NCBI RefSeq assembly: GCF_964340395.1
Contig: NC_135552.1
Span: forward strand, 25,558,181-25,622,180
Origin: Glandiceps talaboti
Taxonomy: Eukaryota > Hemichordata > Enteropneusta > Spengelidae
DNA: 64,000 nucleotides
Direction: 5' to 3'
Positions 1 through 11,400 of the stretch are shown here, piece after piece. The first letter of the stretch is position 1, and the number at the start of each line of letters is the position of its first letter. Made by a program: the position numbers and the translations under genes. The notes under the pieces were generated by a model, which saw only the letters and a program-made list of their open reading frames with translations, ran no database searches and was not told the origin of the DNA.

Positions 1-604
1 ATCACCACACTGGGAGATATTCATTTCAGACCTATGCCACTGGAGTTGAATGGAAAACTTGGAAAAATAAATACGGATATTCTATGAAGACTGTTACTAT
101 GAAAATCAAACTACAACAACCAGAATAAATAAAAAACTATAAGACCTGATCAAATCAAAATAATCACTGATCTCGCTAATATTTGACATTTTCTAAGAAT
201 TAAGCTTAAAATATTTCATTGCATGAAAACCTTGACATCAAAGATTTAACATTACGTAGTTCACAAAAATCATGACAAATTGTAAACAGTTATTAAAATT
301 CATCACTTATAGCAGGGTTAAATTTGGTACAGCTGGTATTTCTTGATTAAATGAAATAAATTGCCAGACATATGGAAAATAATTCCACAGACAAATTAAT
401 CAGAGAAATTCCTGACTTTAGACTCAAATTTCTTTACTAAATGTGTATTGTACAATATTACCACATTTTAAGATTTGACAAGTTACAAATGTTGAACCAT
501 GCATATTCTCACATACTTCTCAGAATTCAAAAGGTGTAACATATAGTCCAGGGTTGAATATTTACAATTACCATTTAAGATCAATGTCTGTCACTATATT
601 ACAG

Positions 605-1092
605 GTCTATGGTTAGGGTAGTCAGGTCTATGGTAAATACCTGGTAGTCAGGTCTACAGAAAGAACTTGGAAGTCAGATCCATGGTAAATACCTGGTAGT
701 CAGGTCCATGGTAAATACCTGGTAGTCAGATCCATGGTAAATACCTGGTAGTCAGGTCCATGGTAAATACCTGGTAGTCAGGTCCATGGTAAATGGCTGG
801 TAGCTAGGTCCATGGTAAATACCTGAGTCAGGTCCATGGTAAATACCTGGTAGCTAGGTCCATGGTAAATACCTGATACTCAGGTCCATGGTAAATGCCT
901 GGTAGCTAGGTCCATGGTAAATACCTGATAGTCAGGTCCATGATAAATACCTGGTAGCTAGGTCCATGGTAAATACCTGATGGTCAGGTCCATGGTTAAT
1001 ACCTGGTAGTCAGGTCCATGGTAAATACCTGGTAGCTATGTCCATGGTAAATACCTGGTAGTCATGTCCATGGTAAATACCTGGTAGTCAAT
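605..1092. repeat. 26-bp minisatellite, about 18 copies
   Basis: The unit reads approximately GGTAAATACCTGGTAGTCAG followed by GTCCAT. Copies vary by single substitutions and 1-2 base gaps (GTAGTCAGG and GTAGCTAGG variants alternate in places). It lies within LSS intron 4. Confidence 0.9.
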
Positions 1093-1698
1093 GTCAGGTG
1101 ATCTTTTCAAACTTGATGAAGGGTAGTTCATAATCAATTTGTAAACAATTTTTACACCAACTGAACCTTTGCAGGAACCCTTATCAGAGAGGTCTTACTT
1201 AATTCTATGTTGCTCTGAGCAAAAATTATTGTTTATTGCTGAAATTCAAGAAATTTAATATAGAACACATGGTTTAAAGTTTCCATCTGATTTTAGTTGC
1301 CATTTCTATGTCATTCAGAGTGTTCAAGTACGATAATTATGAATTGAAAGTACAGTGTCATCAAAATGTACTCATACACTTAATTTTTTCCTCATTTTTT
1401 CTCTTTTAATTCCGACTGACTGACTGACTGACTGACCCGTCATTTTTTAAGTGACCGCATGGATGTGGCACTTTGACTACCATATAATTGTAGTCACACT
1501 ATCAGAGCAAAACCAGGGTTGTCCAGATCAGTAGAAAATTTAATAGAAAATATCACATAAAACTAATATTATTATTAGAAAATAATAACACACCATTTAT
1601 GATATGCTTAGTATTTCTATCATTAATAAACATAAAAACTACATTAATTTGGCTTTTATGTCAGTATTAAAGATATACCTTCTGTTAATTGTGTTTTA

Positions 1699-1859
1699 TT
1701 ATGTATGTATGTATGTATGTATGTATGTATGTATGTATGTATGTATGTGTGTGTATGTATGTATGTATGTATGTATATGTGTGTGTGTACATACGTACAT
1801 ACGCACGCACACATGTACGTACGCATGCATGCACGCACGTACGTACGTACGTATGTATG
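1699..1859. repeat. TATG microsatellite grading into ACGT/GCAT tetranucleotides
   Basis: About 19 TATG units with GTGT interruptions, followed by TACG and GCAC mixes. Open frames in this stretch are repeat artefacts. Confidence 0.9.
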
Positions 1860-2266
1860 TTACATTTGTTACAACAATTCAGCTTTTGCAGAAACTATTA
1901 CCACAGCCAGAGTACTGTACTATTATTTTGGTTGAAGAAAGTTCACGACATTGTCTAATAATTGCCAATTGGCTCTGTTCATTTTCTAAACTTTAGGATG
2001 TGCATTTTGCTATTTGCACAGTAAAAACATATATTACCAGATTAAGTTATGGAAGTTGTAATTAAAAGTTACCTGTGTAACCAGTAATGTTTGAGCTAGC
2101 TTTTAGTTTTAGCACCAGTCAGGGTATGTGAAAGTAACTTAAAACTTACATTAGAACATTACATGTAACACTCCTGTTGCACCAACTGTCATTTCATAAA
2201 ATTAGTATCTTTTGTACCTCAGATCACAAAAAGGATTTCTTTTTAGTGGTCTGAGATTGTACTTAC

Positions 2267-4839
2267 AGTCCCCATCCTCCAGCTGGTGATTGCACAGATC
2301 TCAAATAACGTATCATCTCAGCTTTTTGAGCCTCTGCTAACTTGACATTGGTCATATGACATACTATTAATAGACCTGAAATGAATTATAAAGTGAAACA
2401 AATAAACAAATTTAAAAAAAAACATGTCTTCTGGGTGCAAGTATGCTATCATCCTGGCTTTAATGGTATATACATGCTGCTAATACTGCACAGTGCTGTC
2501 TACCACACACTTCTAATCCTCCTCATAGTGTGATCTGACATATGTCACACTATAGCATAGGGACCATGTACATTGGACAAGTCATACTAAACATAACTAT
2601 CAACAGTATCACTTTGTGAAGCTGTATTCTTAGAGTTAAAATTTATTAAAATATCGCTGATGATAAAATACAACTTGAATGTGAGGGCATACTGTTCAAT
2701 CCTCATATTTGTGTCTATCGAGGATGTTGAGGAGATTATATCTCCCCCCCCCCCCTTTTTTTTTTATTTCACAAGTCTTAGAGTCCCCTTCCAGAATCAT
2801 CTTTACATGTTGGGAAAACGGCTATGAAACTAAAAAGAGAGCAGCTTTTCTTCTCTTTTACAAGTTCTGCAAGTCTACCAAGAATACTTTTTATATCCCG
2901 ATAAGTCACTCAGATGTTATCCCTGTGAAGTTTTGTGAGCTACATAATGTTCACTTAGTCTATAAATTCTTACCTGGCATAAGAAATAAAGGACCACCAT
3001 AATCACCAGCCCAATGTCCATCCTCAGTTTGTAACTTAGAATAGAATGCCATTCCATTGGTAGCTGATTCTTGTGCTGATTTAGCCTTTGGTAAAGGTGG
3101 GGCAAACTTTCCCTACAAATAAAAACATTGGTTATGGTTGTTGCATATACATATACAATTACCAAGGTTGCAAACATCATGTGTATTGTAAGTGACACAA
3201 ATTACAAAAAAACTAGAAACAGCTGTCAAAATTGATGTATAGAGTTTTGTAGGGCAAATCTACACAAAGCATAATTACAGTAAATTAACACCAATACTAA
3301 ATTTTTGATTGATAAAACACATAAGGGTATATCTTTATCACGACAGTTATTATAAAATTAGTAATTTTCACATTATCTATGAAATAAAGATTGAACTTTT
3401 CTTCAAATTTAATTGCGTTTGTATAATATATTGTTTTTTGTTGTCTATGATAAAGTATTCTATCATTTGTGCCATAGTTTTCAACTCTGTAGCATATCTG
3501 TTGGGGCTATTACATTCAACTATCACATAAATACAATTTGTATTTAAAGAGATTAAACTTCTGAGAGAGAGACGGAGTGCTCAGGAAAAACAGGAAAAAA
3601 CAAAAACTTCTTACTGTATCGAGTCCTAACGAATGCAATTCTAACATATTCTGTTCTCTGTCTGGTTGTTTTCCATTCTCTATGTAATGCCAAGTCTGTC
3701 TGCCCTCTACATTCTTCAACCTCCATCTTGTCAGCTCTGTAGCTGCTTTGGTCTTATATGGACCACCTCTTCTTCGGCTGTTAAAATATGGGATTTGATA
3801 AATTAAATTGGGGTAAATATTAACATGAACAAAATACTAGTAATGGATATGATGAAAAGGTAACAATAAGACAGTGAAACAAGTCAAAATGCAAGAAACA
3901 AAGAAACAAAGAAAGAAAGCACCAAACAAACAAACAAACAAACAAACAAACAATGGCAGACCATAGCCACCAATTTTAGAAGTAAAATATTTGCAGCAGC
4001 AACTTAGTGGTTTTTCACTCTGTGTTATAGTATTGACAGGCTCTGCAGAACATTTTACAAACCTCTACGATTCAAAAAGGAAGAGCAAAATGACCCAACA
4101 AATTGTTAAAATACATTTATTACAGCTATGAAAACATACAAATTTTACAGCTATGGAAATTTGCATACAACATATTAAAACGTTCTGAATAATATTTTTA
4201 ATAATACTAGTATAAAATTGGACTACCATAGTAGAAAACTTCAACAAGGATACTAAACGAAAGAGTTGTAGTGTAGTGGGACAGAGAAGTTATTAAAGAT
4301 GTGGTTTAACTTCCACGTGTGACATTTTATGATGTTACTATGTGTTTACAATTTGATCTGAACAACCTCAAGATCAGGGATATACATACTTTCATAATTC
4401 ATAAACATCAATCCGTGGCAACACTGCAGACACGACGAACAAGTCTTAATAAAGAGCGTTCAGATATTCTAAACACAACAAGACTACTTTGACATATAGC
4501 TGGAATGGTATATATTTATTTTAGCGTGACATCTTATATTGTCATACACGTTAAAATATTTCGAATATCGCGCTATGGTAATTAGGTCAAATACTAGCTG
4601 CAATAATTGTAGCTTTGTTTTTATTTACAACACTTTTTTATCTTTTATTTTGTGTGACTCAACATTGTTCGTTTTACTGTTTATTTTCTTACGGGGTTTA
4701 CAAAAGGTTCTAGCGGAGGACCAAGAGCGAAATAGCGAACACCGCTACAGTACTGCAATCTAAATACAAGATTTGCAAATTGATTAATGCTAAAATGCTT
4801 ATATCATGAAATATTGGCTTACTTGTAGCTCTTTGACAT
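2267..4839 (-). CDS. LSS: Lanosterol synthase (oxidosqualene cyclase), 5' part, four coding exons, continues off left edge
   Basis: LSS cyclises (S)-2,3-oxidosqualene to lanosterol at the ER membrane. Coding exons (minus): 4839-4823, 3777-3615, 3112-2974, 2375-2267, all with GT-AG introns. They join in frame for 142 residues plus two bases. The start [14 protein letters not shown] aligns with the N terminus of vertebrate LSS (as I recall, [15 protein letters not shown]), which fixes the 17-base first exon. Two QW-type motifs are visible: [14 protein letters not shown] (about residues 87-100) and [13 protein letters not shown] (130-142). The catalytic DCTAE region would lie further downstream, outside the window. 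I found no fifth exon in 1-2266, so intron 4 exceeds 2.2 kb. The gene is divergent from CYP51, its pathway successor. Family assignment is secure; activity cannot be judged from the N-terminal fifth. Confidence 0.95.
4598..4706 (+). repeat. Dispersed repeat, copy 1 (LSS intron 1)
   Basis: About 110 bases beginning CTAGCTGCAATAATTGTAGC, closely matching 47628-47745 in the first intron of phosphatase B. It includes the shared segment GTGACTCAACATT and a pyrimidine-rich end TTTATTTTCTTAC. The left end is a short palindrome. It is probably a non-autonomous mobile element; no coding capacity. Confidence 0.6.
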
Positions 4840-4951
4840 TGTGTAGGCTCCTGTGTAAACTCGTCAGCCGAAACTGTGATCTCAACTCTCCTAACTTTTA
4901 TCGAATCTGAGCTGGGGCAACGAAATTGGACTTTGATTAGGATCGTCTGTG

Positions 4952-4961
4952 GTCACCTCAT
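4952..4961 (+). promoter_or_regulatory. SRE-like site GTCACCTCAT
   Basis: It differs at the first and last base from the vertebrate CYP51 SRE1 as I recall it (ATCACCTCAG), and it fits the loose SREBP half-site TCACCTCA. It lies 501 bases before the CYP51 ATG and 113 bases before the LSS ATG. Confidence 0.45.
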
Positions 4962-5015
4962 TTCGAATGTTGTCATTCATGCATTCTACATATTCTAGGG
5001 GCGATCCCGTAAAAA

Positions 5016-5027
5016 TTACGTCACATG
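5016..5027 (+). promoter_or_regulatory. CRE-like TTACGTCA overlapping E-box CACATG
   Basis: TTACGTCA (5016-5023) differs by one base from the palindromic CRE TGACGTCA. It runs into CACATG (5022-5027), a CANNTG E-box. Mammalian CYP51 is known to use both CRE and SRE elements. Functional use here is inferred. Confidence 0.4.
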
Positions 5028-5042
5028 AGCTGACGATCTTCT

Positions 5043-5051
5043 AACCAATCA
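5043..5051 (+). promoter_or_regulatory. CCAAT box (AACCAATCA), candidate NF-Y site
   Basis: It matches the NF-Y core RRCCAATSR. NF-Y is the usual co-factor beside SREBP sites in sterol genes, and this box is about 85 bases from the SRE-like site. Confidence 0.45.
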
Positions 5052-5452
5052 AATAACAGGATTACCGGCAGATAGAACGGATCACTGGGGAACACTTTTG
5101 GAGATATTATATCGCTTAACGTATTCAAAGAATTTTTAAGCACATTTTTTAATTAAATCAAAAAATTCACACTAGTATAATGTAATTATTATAATTATGG
5201 GAATTTAAAATTTCTTGAAATTACATATTCGATAGAATAAATGTACATCTTACGCACTTATTTTATGACCTTTGACACAAGCGCATCATTATCACTTTCC
5301 TTGAGTTGTTACTAGGCGCTGTCTGCTATCAAAATTTCAATGAAGAATATCGCCTGATCTCCTGTCAAGTTTCCGTAAAATTACTATTTTTGATCGTCTG
5401 GTTTCCCGAGCGTGATATCGCAAGATTGGTAGCTTAGGCACGAGACTGAAAG

Positions 5453-8400
5453 ATGGTTTTCGCCAACGCAGGAAGCACTCTTATAGAAGGTGCGGTGGGA
5501 CGGTGGAAGGAAACGAATACGTTCACGATGGTTTTATATTCTGCAACTTTTCTCCTCCTCATCTCGTATGTTATCAAGAAATTGATGGCTTACTTCGAAA
5601 TAACGAAAAGCGACGTGGTAAGAAAAAAATGCATTCATAGGTAGAGAAATTATGAAATTTTAAAAATATTTATCCAGTATGTATAGCTTAGCTCGAGTCG
5701 ATTAATTGACCCAAACAACGTCGAATGAATGATGACGTTATTTATTTGTTGCAAGTATCATTTTGTCATATCGTCATCAGAAAACAGTGCAAATATTAAT
5801 ATCATATTTGCACTGTTTTCTGATGATATGACAATATGATACTTGGAACAAATTTTCAGCTTTGTCTTCTGTATGTCATTTATCCTGATGTGTACAAACA
5901 TACATTACCTACGACTAGTACGAGTACTAAAATTTTAACCAATACACACAACATAGTTTTGATAGTCTGAGTTATATAATAAATTTCGACTGCAGTAGTC
6001 AGTCATGTCAGTCTTGTTTACTCGTGATAGCTGGCGCTGTTTATGAATGTATGTTTATACAAAGTCAATACCACTTGTGCACAGTTTGTACTCTTGATTG
6101 TTGGAAATGTAATGTTTTACGCCATAGATTTGTTTTTTAACGTTTATATTTCATATTGATATTGATATTGATATTATTGAAATGCAAGTATCTGTACATG
6201 ATGGTTTTAATATCAGGCAGAAATATCATCAGAACTTGATGAAATTTGTTTCTTCTGGATTTTAGTGGGCATGGATAATTTAGGTACATGTACTAACATG
6301 CAAGTAAAAACAACAATTCGAAATTTTGTAGAATTAAAATGTATAATCGACCAGACTTAGATATATATATAGTTTTCTTAACGGCATGCTTTAAATTCTT
6401 TCACTGGTTCAGTTGGTGATGACATGAAATGTTTAACATTTACATTTTATTTTTCGCCCCTTTTTTGACAGAAATATCCCCCATACATTGCATCAAATAT
6501 TCCATTTCTAGGACAAGCTATTGCATTCAATAAAAGTCCAATAGACTTTCTAGAAAATGCATATCTAAAGGTAAGTGATATATAATGTTCAGAAACTCTG
6601 TGTTGACTTTATTGCATAAGCTAATCTTTGATTCATGTTGCTATCATTCCCTCCATTACCAACAGGAAAGAACAATAGTCTGACAGATCTAAGATAGCAT
6701 TTTAAACTAACACAGCCACACCTTATGTAATTTACTATGAGTATTGATATGTTAGTGAAGACATGTTTTAGCTGTAGGACTGTTTTTTACTGAACCGACT
6801 TATTTCAAAAATCAGTAATGTGAACATTATGTGACAAGTACTCAGTGGACATTAATTGTGTAATAAGTGTTTACCAAATACAGCTGTAAAGATTTTGCGA
6901 GTTTAAAAAATGTTGACTTTACATCTTATTACATGTAATAAACTTACAAGTCTCTGGCTTTCTATAGTTCTCTGAGTTCAACATATAATACATTCACTGA
7001 TAATTGTTGAAATACCAACAATACACCCTCTAGATCATATCAATAAGAGGTCTATTTTATGTATAAGTAATATAGTGATAAGTTGAAATCATGATTCAAT
7101 GGAGTGTTCATCTTTGGGTACAACCCCAAAAACCAATTTGACAGAATATATTGCACCATACTATGTGTACAGCTATTGTGTTTACACACCGTTGATTCAA
7201 TATTGTACAAGGTGTATGATATTATGAGTAAAGTCATAATATCCAACAAAACAGTGTCAAAAAGCATTCCAGTTACAGCTATAGTGCATCTTTAAAGTGA
7301 TACTTCCATTTTATATTTTAGTGCAAAAAATTGTTTTGATGATTGTGTTGAAATAATATTTCATATTCAGAGTAAAGATGACTGAACTAGCTGCTAATAA
7401 AAAGTACTAGTTTCACATTCTAGTCCTATTATTAAACATGTATATGTATAATAGTCAAGTACAATTATTGTTATCATTGGAATACATTTTATTCACAAGA
7501 CCATGCAGTGGCATGCATAGATATCAGTATTAATTCTGTAAGTTATAGTAGTAAGTTTATCTAGAAATTTAATACTCAGAATAAGTGCTGGAGAGTGTAA
7601 TATACATTCTACTCTGTGTTCTAGGGAGTTAGGCTAGGGAAAGTATAAGAACCTAATATAAACCTGATCTGTTTCCTTGACCACTAGTTTTGGTTGACTA
7701 TTTTTATTTCTGCTTTGATGTTGTATGTCTCCCTCTGGTGGCCAGGAAATATATATTGCAGAACTGTTCTTATTGTTGTTACAACAATAAATAAGAACTT
7801 TGCAATGATATTTCCACTATTACAATACAATGCAAATACATTATAGTATATATGCATGCACACTGATGCAAATAATTACTGACTCAACTTTGATAACATA
7901 AATGCACATAACTCACAGAGTGTTTCATATTTGTTCTAGTATGGTCCAGTGTTTAGCTTCACAATGGCTGGTAAAACATTCACATACCTGGTAGGACCCG
8001 AATCCAGTGCAATATTCTTTAATAGTAAGAATGATGATCTGAATGCTGAGGAGGTATATTCAAGATTAGTTACGCCAGTATTTGGCAAAGGTGTTGCATA
8101 TGATGTCTCAAATTCAGTAAGTCAAAATATTTGTTTACACTAGTAATATTTTCACAGTCTATATCTCAACTTTGATGCAAATATTACTTGCAGTTTTACA
8201 GTTTATTCTTAGTATATTCCTTAGACATAATAAAAAGAACAAGTTTCTTGTACATGTACCCTTAAAGAGAAGGAGCACACAGTCAGCAATTCTTTTAATA
8301 TGTTATGAAAGTAGAGTTTCTTTTACAGAGAATGACACAAATACAGGAATGCATACAGTGTCAGACATTGAAAATACTTTTTTTTTATGAAAGGTTTTCT

Positions 8401-11400
8401 TGGAACAAAAGAAGATGTTTAAGACTGGACTGAACATTGCAAGATTTAGGAATCATGTCTCCTTAATTGAAGAGGAAACAATAGAATACTTTGAACGATG
8501 GGGAGATAGTGGAGAGAAAAGTAAGTTATCGAGATATCTTACTAAAATTTTACTGGTGAAAATGATGGTGTGATTTAATGAGAATATCAATCATGAATCT
8601 TTATCATGTTGTTACATTTTGTAGTGTATTTACATTGAAAAACACACCAGATTTATTTGTAAGTCTTTGTGAGTTATAAAATATGTTGTGATGACTAGAA
8701 AGTAAACTAATAAGATGTGTTTTGTATAGTAATATATGGAGATTGTATTTCTAAAATGTGTTTTATATAGTAATATACAGAGATTGTATTTCTAGACTTA
8801 TCCCACTAATAATTAGTAGATGATATTGAAAATTTGTATGTGTTCTTTGATTTGCATAGAAAAGCACAATGGTTTTATTTGTACAATACATAGAATTTGA
8901 CAATATGTGTTTTGAAAGGTTAATTATTGCAGCAACACTTGATTGAAAGTCGAGAAACAAAGTTTGACTTTTCTCTACAACTATAAATGTAGGTAAAGAC
9001 ATTTGAAGAAATGAGTGATTTTTGTTTTATCTTCTTTTTTATCCCTGTTCAACAGACCTGTTTGTTGCCTTGTCAGAACTGATTATATTGACTGCCAGTA
9101 GGTGTTTACACGGTAAGAACATTATATGTATAATAGTGGGATGAGTATTTTTTTGGAACAAGTCACAGGAAGGGCAAAGAAAAGGTAGAGAGTAGTTCAT
9201 ACACATGAAAACTGGTGAAAGCCACACAAGTAGAAAAGTGAAGAAAGGTCTTATAGTACAATGTAGGGAGGTGGTTTTACTATGGTTTGTCTACAACAAC
9301 ATCACTCATAGTAAAATGTAACCCATAGACTTGGCTAGATTGTCAAGCCAGATAGTCTAGTCTCTGGGCTATGTATAAGGAGACAGATTTAAAAGAAAAA
9401 AAATTGCAGCTTTGATGAGACGAAGATTTTAAAGCCCTCAGTTAAATAATGTGCCCTTTCCTTGTGTACAACGCTATCATTTATCTATTTTTGTTCAAAA
9501 TATCAATATCTAATAAGCTGTTATAAATCTTTGCCAGGGCTTTTGTATGCTGGAGTGAAAGCAAAAAATAAGCTACAGAACTGAGGTCAATAACCCTGTA
9601 ATCAAATTGTAATTGTACACATTGTGACAACAGAGTCCTTAAATGATTCATTGTACTTTTTCTTCTTGTCAGTAAAAGAGAACAGTTTTTTCTGTATCAG
9701 TGAATTAGTATTTCTGAGTATGTGCTTTTCATTAATACATAATGTGTTTGTGTATGTAAAAGAAAAAAATGCATTGTATATCTTTACTGTATCATATGGA
9801 AAGCACTGTATAAATAACCAAACTGAATTGTGGCCCTGTCCTTGTTTTATGACAAGATAAAATAGATAAAATGTAAGCTGATTTGCAGTGGGTGTCTCTC
9901 TTGAATTTTTCAGGGAAGCGCCCTCATGTGGTAATTTTAGAAACACAAAATCCTGTAAAAGAATAGCTAGGAATTCAATACCAAGTTCTTGTATTTCATT
10001 TCATTTTGGTTATATTATCAGTAGAGCCATAATAAGGATTGTACATAGGACAATTTTTTTGCTCTAGAACCTATCTCATAGCTCTGCCAGACAGCTGTGT
10101 TTCAATCCTTTATTTCTGAATTGAACTTTAAAGGCCAGGGTTTCAGTCCCAGGTTCTCACATTTCTGCTATCTTATCAGTGGAGCCATAAAGATTATGTA
10201 GGACCATTCTTTTGTTGTAGACAGAATTGGACTTTAAAAGGCCAGAGTTTTAATTCCAGGTTCTCACATTTGTGTTATCTTATCAGTCGAGCCACTAGGA
10301 TTATGTCGGACCATTCTTTTGTTGTAGACCAACTTTTTCTATAGCTCTGCCAGACAGCTGTGTTTCTCACCCAAATCTGATAAATATATACAATCCAATG
10401 TATTTTCTGTGGTTTTATGTCATCATACAATCACAGTATTCACAACCATTTTATGAAAAGCCACGATTCCATGCGTCAAATTATAATCATAAGTTGATAA
10501 GTGAAAGGTAAAAAGAGAAAGTACCTTATTCAGTGAAGTTCATATGCATTGTGTCTTTGCAGATATCATATTTTATCAGATGGAATGTTTAAATTGCATA
10601 GATAACAGAGCTTTCTTTCAAATGTGTTCCTGCACCCAGACATTAAAGTGAAAAATAAAAACCTTGACTTCAGAGTTAATGTAGGGTACAATTATGAGAG
10701 ACAATATTGAGGATTAAGATACAAGTATTGCAAAGAAATTTGTTTTCAGTGTCACTTTTCAGTTTTTGACAATAATTGTTCTGATATTGAGGGTAATCTT
10801 TAATAAATGATGATGTATACATGCAATTATGATGTAACTTAAGAGTGGGTTGTATCTAACCACAGTGGTATCAGTGTAGGGCATCTATTAAGCTTCAAAT
10901 TGTGTCAATATAGTGTCGAACCTGTCCTAATTTTAGATCTCAAATTAAACATTTTTCACCTTAGTCCTTACACTTTGTACTTTGCACTGTACTCCCACTA
11001 ACCAGAGACAGTACATGTCATCATTTTATTGATAAACACAACATGCAATGATCATGCCATCATCATGTGGGTGAACTTCAGTCACTAGGTCAATTTTGGT
11101 TTGCTCTAGATATACAATCATTGTTTTCTGTGAGTACTTAGATGACACTGTGTATCTGTCTACAGTGTACTTTGACAATCATACCATTTCTGTATTGCAT
11201 GCGTAACACGTACATACAGGTTAATGACATGACACAATATGTGGATCAAAGGGGAAAAATGCAACCTGCACAATATTTTAGCAATTATGATTTTAAAAAA
11301 AATGGGTCAAATTTGTAGTTTTCTTGAATATAACATTAACCTTACAAAATAAATTTTTGAAAAGAGCTTTCAATCACTTCAGCATTTTTATTTTTGTAAT

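Larger units (their letters stand above)
1..2266. other. Presumed LSS intron 4, no exon recognised
   Basis: Read on both strands, this contains a 26-bp minisatellite (about 605-1090), a short CTGA run (1417-1436) and a TATG/ACGT microsatellite (1699-1859). I looked on the minus strand for the next LSS segment (the region after the second QW motif) and did not find it. Confidence 0.6.
4840..5452. promoter_or_regulatory. Candidate bidirectional LSS/CYP51 promoter
   Basis: The 613 bases between the two divergent start codons must contain both 5' UTRs and both core promoters unless there are untranslated upstream exons. No clear TATA box is placed. The region contains an SRE-like site, a CRE, an overlapping E-box and a CCAAT box within about 100 bases (4952-5049). 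This is the combination expected of SREBP plus NF-Y/CREB control. Seen: the motifs and geometry. Inferred: shared sterol-responsive regulation. Confidence 0.6.

Noticed and set aside
1-2266. Search for LSS exon 5
   Set aside because: No minus-strand segment resembling the residues after the second QW motif; the gene is assumed to continue left of the window.
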